Origin: Fidelibacterota bacterium
GTDB lineage: Bacteria > Fidelibacterota > Marinisomatia > Marinisomatales > TCS55
Direction: 5' to 3'
DNA: 7,957 bases
NCBI GenBank assembly: GCA_002701875.1
Contig: NZWI01000052.1
Location: forward strand, 16,968 to 24,924
Positions 7,446-7,957 of the stretch are shown here, one piece after another; within the stretch, counting starts at the first letter, position 1, and each line of letters begins with the position of its first letter. The translations under genes were made by a program, and so were the position numbers. A model generated the notes under the pieces. The model was not told the DNA's origin, ran no database searches, and worked only from the letters and a program-made list of their open reading frames with translations.

Positions 7446-7461
7446 TCCAAAATAATTTGGA
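7446..7461 (-). other. Small hairpin between tRNA-Trp and secE
   Basis: The 42-nt gap between the tRNA and secE contains a perfect 6-bp inverted repeat, TCCAAA and TTTGGA, around a 4-nt loop. It starts 13 nt after the tRNA 3' end and ends 13 nt before the secE ATG. It is not followed by a T run, so it is not a terminator. It could protect the processed 5' end of the secE mRNA after the tRNA is cut out, which is inference. A stem this short may also arise by chance. Confidence 0.35.
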
Positions 7462-7474
7462 AGGCTATCTTTTG

Positions 7475-7547
7475 CAGGAGTGACAGGACTTGAACCTGCA
7501 ACCCCCGGTTTTGGAGACCGGTGCTCTACCAATTGAGCTACACTCCT
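7475..7547 (-). tRNA. tRNA-Trp (anticodon CCA)
   Basis: The 73-nt cloverleaf is complete. The 7-bp acceptor is AGGAGTG with CACTCCT. The D stem is GCTC/GAGC with loop AATTGGTA, and the anticodon stem is CCGGT/ACCGG with loop CTCCAAA. The anticodon CCA (plus-strand TGG at 7512-7514) reads UGG. The variable loop is GGGTT, and the T stem GCAGG/CCTGT holds loop TTCAAGT. The discriminator is G at 7475, normal for bacterial tRNA-Trp. The bases that follow are CAA, so the CCA tail is not encoded and must be added by the CCA-adding enzyme. A tRNA-Trp gene between tuf and secE is a widespread bacterial arrangement. It may be cut from the tuf operon transcript or made from the TATAAT box just upstream. 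Confidence 0.98.
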
Positions 7548-7553
7548 AATTTT

Positions 7554-7559
7554 ATTATA
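7554..7559 (-). promoter_or_regulatory. Candidate -10 box for tRNA-Trp/secE-nusG transcription
   Basis: A perfect TATAAT reads on the minus strand, with 6 nt between it and the first base of tRNA-Trp. Transcription would then start at or within a base or two of the tRNA 5' end. The -35 region is poor: CTGGTA at an 18-nt spacing matches 3 of 6 consensus bases. The region is AT-rich, so a chance match is possible. If real, it would uncouple the tRNA and downstream genes from the tuf promoter. Confidence 0.4.
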
Positions 7560-7560
7560 T

Positions 7561-7583
7561 CTGTTAGCTAAATTAGCTACCAG
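7561..7583 (-). repeat. Imperfect dyad in the rpmG/tRNA-Trp spacer
   Basis: TAGCTAA (7565-7571) and TTAGCTA (7573-7579) are perfect inverted arms around one base. CTG/CAG extends the symmetry outwards after one mismatch, giving 11-base arms with a single break. As RNA it could fold with a 5-nt loop. On the minus strand no T run follows, so it is not a terminator for the operon; on the plus strand CTTTTTC follows, but nothing there needs terminating. As DNA it fills the spacer upstream of the TATAAT box, like an operator. Function unknown. Confidence 0.45.
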
Positions 7584-7608
7584 CTTTTTCTATGCAATTT
7601 AGGAGTTA

Positions 7609-7773
7609 TTATTTTGTCTCTTTGAAAATAACATGTTTCTTGACAACTGGATCATATTTTCGATACTCGACCCGATCAGGATGTAACCGTTTACTTTTTG
7701 TAACAGTATATCTGTAACCAGTACCCTCGGTACTTTCCAATTGAATAATTGCACGTTTACTATTGCCAGCCAT
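7609..7773 (-). CDS. rpmG: 50S ribosomal protein L33
   Basis: L33 is a small large-subunit protein near the E site. This 54-residue ORF was found by translating the minus strand. It begins MAGNSKRAIIQLESTEGTGYRY and continues with the family core TVTKSKRLHPDRVEYRKYDPVVKKHVIFKE, close in layout to E. coli L33 (GTGHFYTTTKNKR...KLELKKFDPVVRQHVIYKE). It has no cysteines, so it is the zinc-independent form. AGGAG (7788-7784) overlaps the tuf TAG stop and lies 10 nt before the ATG. The gene begins 13 nt after tuf and ends in two tandem TAA codons. Its place just before tRNA-Trp and secE is common outside the Bacteroidetes proper. Identity is secure. Confidence 0.95.
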   Translation of the reverse strand: MAGNSKRAIIQLESTEGTGYRYTVTKSKRLHPDRVEYRKYDPVVKKHVIFKETK

Positions 7774-7786
7774 CCAAATAAATCTC

Positions 7787-7957
7787 CTATTCTACAACTT
7801 CAGTGACAACGCCAGCGCCAACAGTATGACCGCCTTCACGAATAGCAAAGCGTAATTCTTTGTCCATTGCTATTGGTGTAATTAATTCAACTTCTAATTC
7901 TACATTATCACCAGGCATAACCATTTCTGTTCCGCTTGGTAAAGTCGCAACTCCAGT
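7787..7957 (-). CDS. tuf: Elongation factor Tu, C-terminal end, truncated by window edge
   Basis: EF-Tu carries aminoacyl-tRNA to the ribosome as a GTP complex. Only the last 56 codons and the TAG stop are present, covering the end of beta-barrel domain 3. The run [51 protein letters not shown] is split here only by the window edge and matches the family throughout. The alanine of FAIR, a site of kirromycin resistance changes in E. coli (A375), is unchanged. Histidine replaces the common arginine in EGGRTVGAG, a variant I recall in other bacteria too. The G domain and promoter lie outside the window. The gene probably heads the transcript that runs into rpmG, tRNA-Trp and secE-nusG. Confidence 0.98.
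   Translation of the reverse strand, partial: TGVATLPSGTEMVMPGDNVELEVELITPIAMDKELRFAIREGGHTVGAGVVTEVVE

Larger units (their letters stand above)
7542..7606 (-). repeat. Long-range inverted repeat pairing the spacer with the tRNA-Trp 5' end
   Basis: ACTCCTAA (transcribed strand, 7606-7599, 2 nt after the rpmG stop) is the exact complement of TTAGGAGT (7549-7542), which includes the first six bases of tRNA-Trp. With one bulged base the pairing extends to about 10 bp. The spacer dyad and the TATAAT box lie in the loop. In a read-through transcript this helix would compete with the tRNA acceptor stem. It could instead be the relic of another tRNA 3' end, or chance. Confidence 0.5.

Noticed and set aside
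7203..7493. Plus-strand ORF of 96 residues over secE and the tRNA-Trp 3' half
   Set aside because: The minus strand here encodes a convincing SecE and part of a tRNA; the plus-strand frame runs through tRNA sequence and shows no motif.
7565..7590. Intrinsic terminator on the plus strand (dyad followed by CTTTTTC)
   Set aside because: No plus-strand gene lies before it to terminate, and the stem is mostly A-T; the minus-strand reading has no T run.
1..7957. A new defence, mobile or otherwise undescribed system
   Set aside because: Nearly every base belongs to known core genes in a conserved order; there is no unassigned gene, no insertion sequence end, no repeat array and no sign of transfer.

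Overview
This window is a compact bacterial housekeeping locus, the classic translation/transcription cluster. Every gene lies on the minus strand. In transcription order (right to left) it holds: the 3' end of tuf (EF-Tu), rpmG (L33), tRNA-Trp(CCA), secE, nusG, rplK (L11), rplA (L1), rplJ (L10), rplL (L7/L12), rpoB (RNA polymerase beta) and the 5' third or less of rpoC (beta'). tuf and rpoC are cut by the window edges. secE, rpmG and the partial tuf and rpoC ends were found by translating the minus strand directly.

The organism is AT-rich. The beta and beta' sequences resemble the FCB assemblage (Bacteroidetes/Chlorobi/Marinimicrobia). The beta' N-terminus has the Bacteroidetes-like run of motifs ([24 protein letters not shown], the YECHCGKY zinc site, then VIPPELRPL). 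Beta carries the FCB-type insert containing TSNGIRD. The small single-span SecE and the tRNA without an encoded CCA end fit this. An uncultivated marine FCB lineage such as Marinimicrobia (SAR406) is my best guess, but that is inference from remembered family sequences, not a search.

Layout: 1-809 rpoC 5' part; 822-4598 rpoB; 4599-4669 a 71-nt spacer with a weak inverted repeat; 4670-6710 the four ribosomal-stalk and L1/L11 genes with 1-16 nt gaps; 6719-7246 nusG; 7253-7432 secE; 7475-7547 tRNA-Trp; 7548-7608 a structured spacer with a TATAAT box, a dyad and a segment complementary to the tRNA 5' end; 7609-7773 rpmG; 7787-7957 tuf 3' end. No stretch longer than 300 bases lacks a gene.

The products act together. 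EF-Tu delivers aminoacyl-tRNA to the factor-binding site built by L11 and the L10-L7/L12 stalk. L1 forms the E-site stalk and L33 lies near the E site. SecE is part of the SecYEG channel. NusG binds the polymerase made from RpoB and RpoC. I see no mobile element, CRISPR array, defence gene or unrecognised gene, so this is an ordinary core region. The items most worth a second look are a tryptophan heptad repeat inside an RpoB insert, TTG starts on both rpoB and rpoC, and the nested inverted repeats upstream of and overlapping tRNA-Trp.
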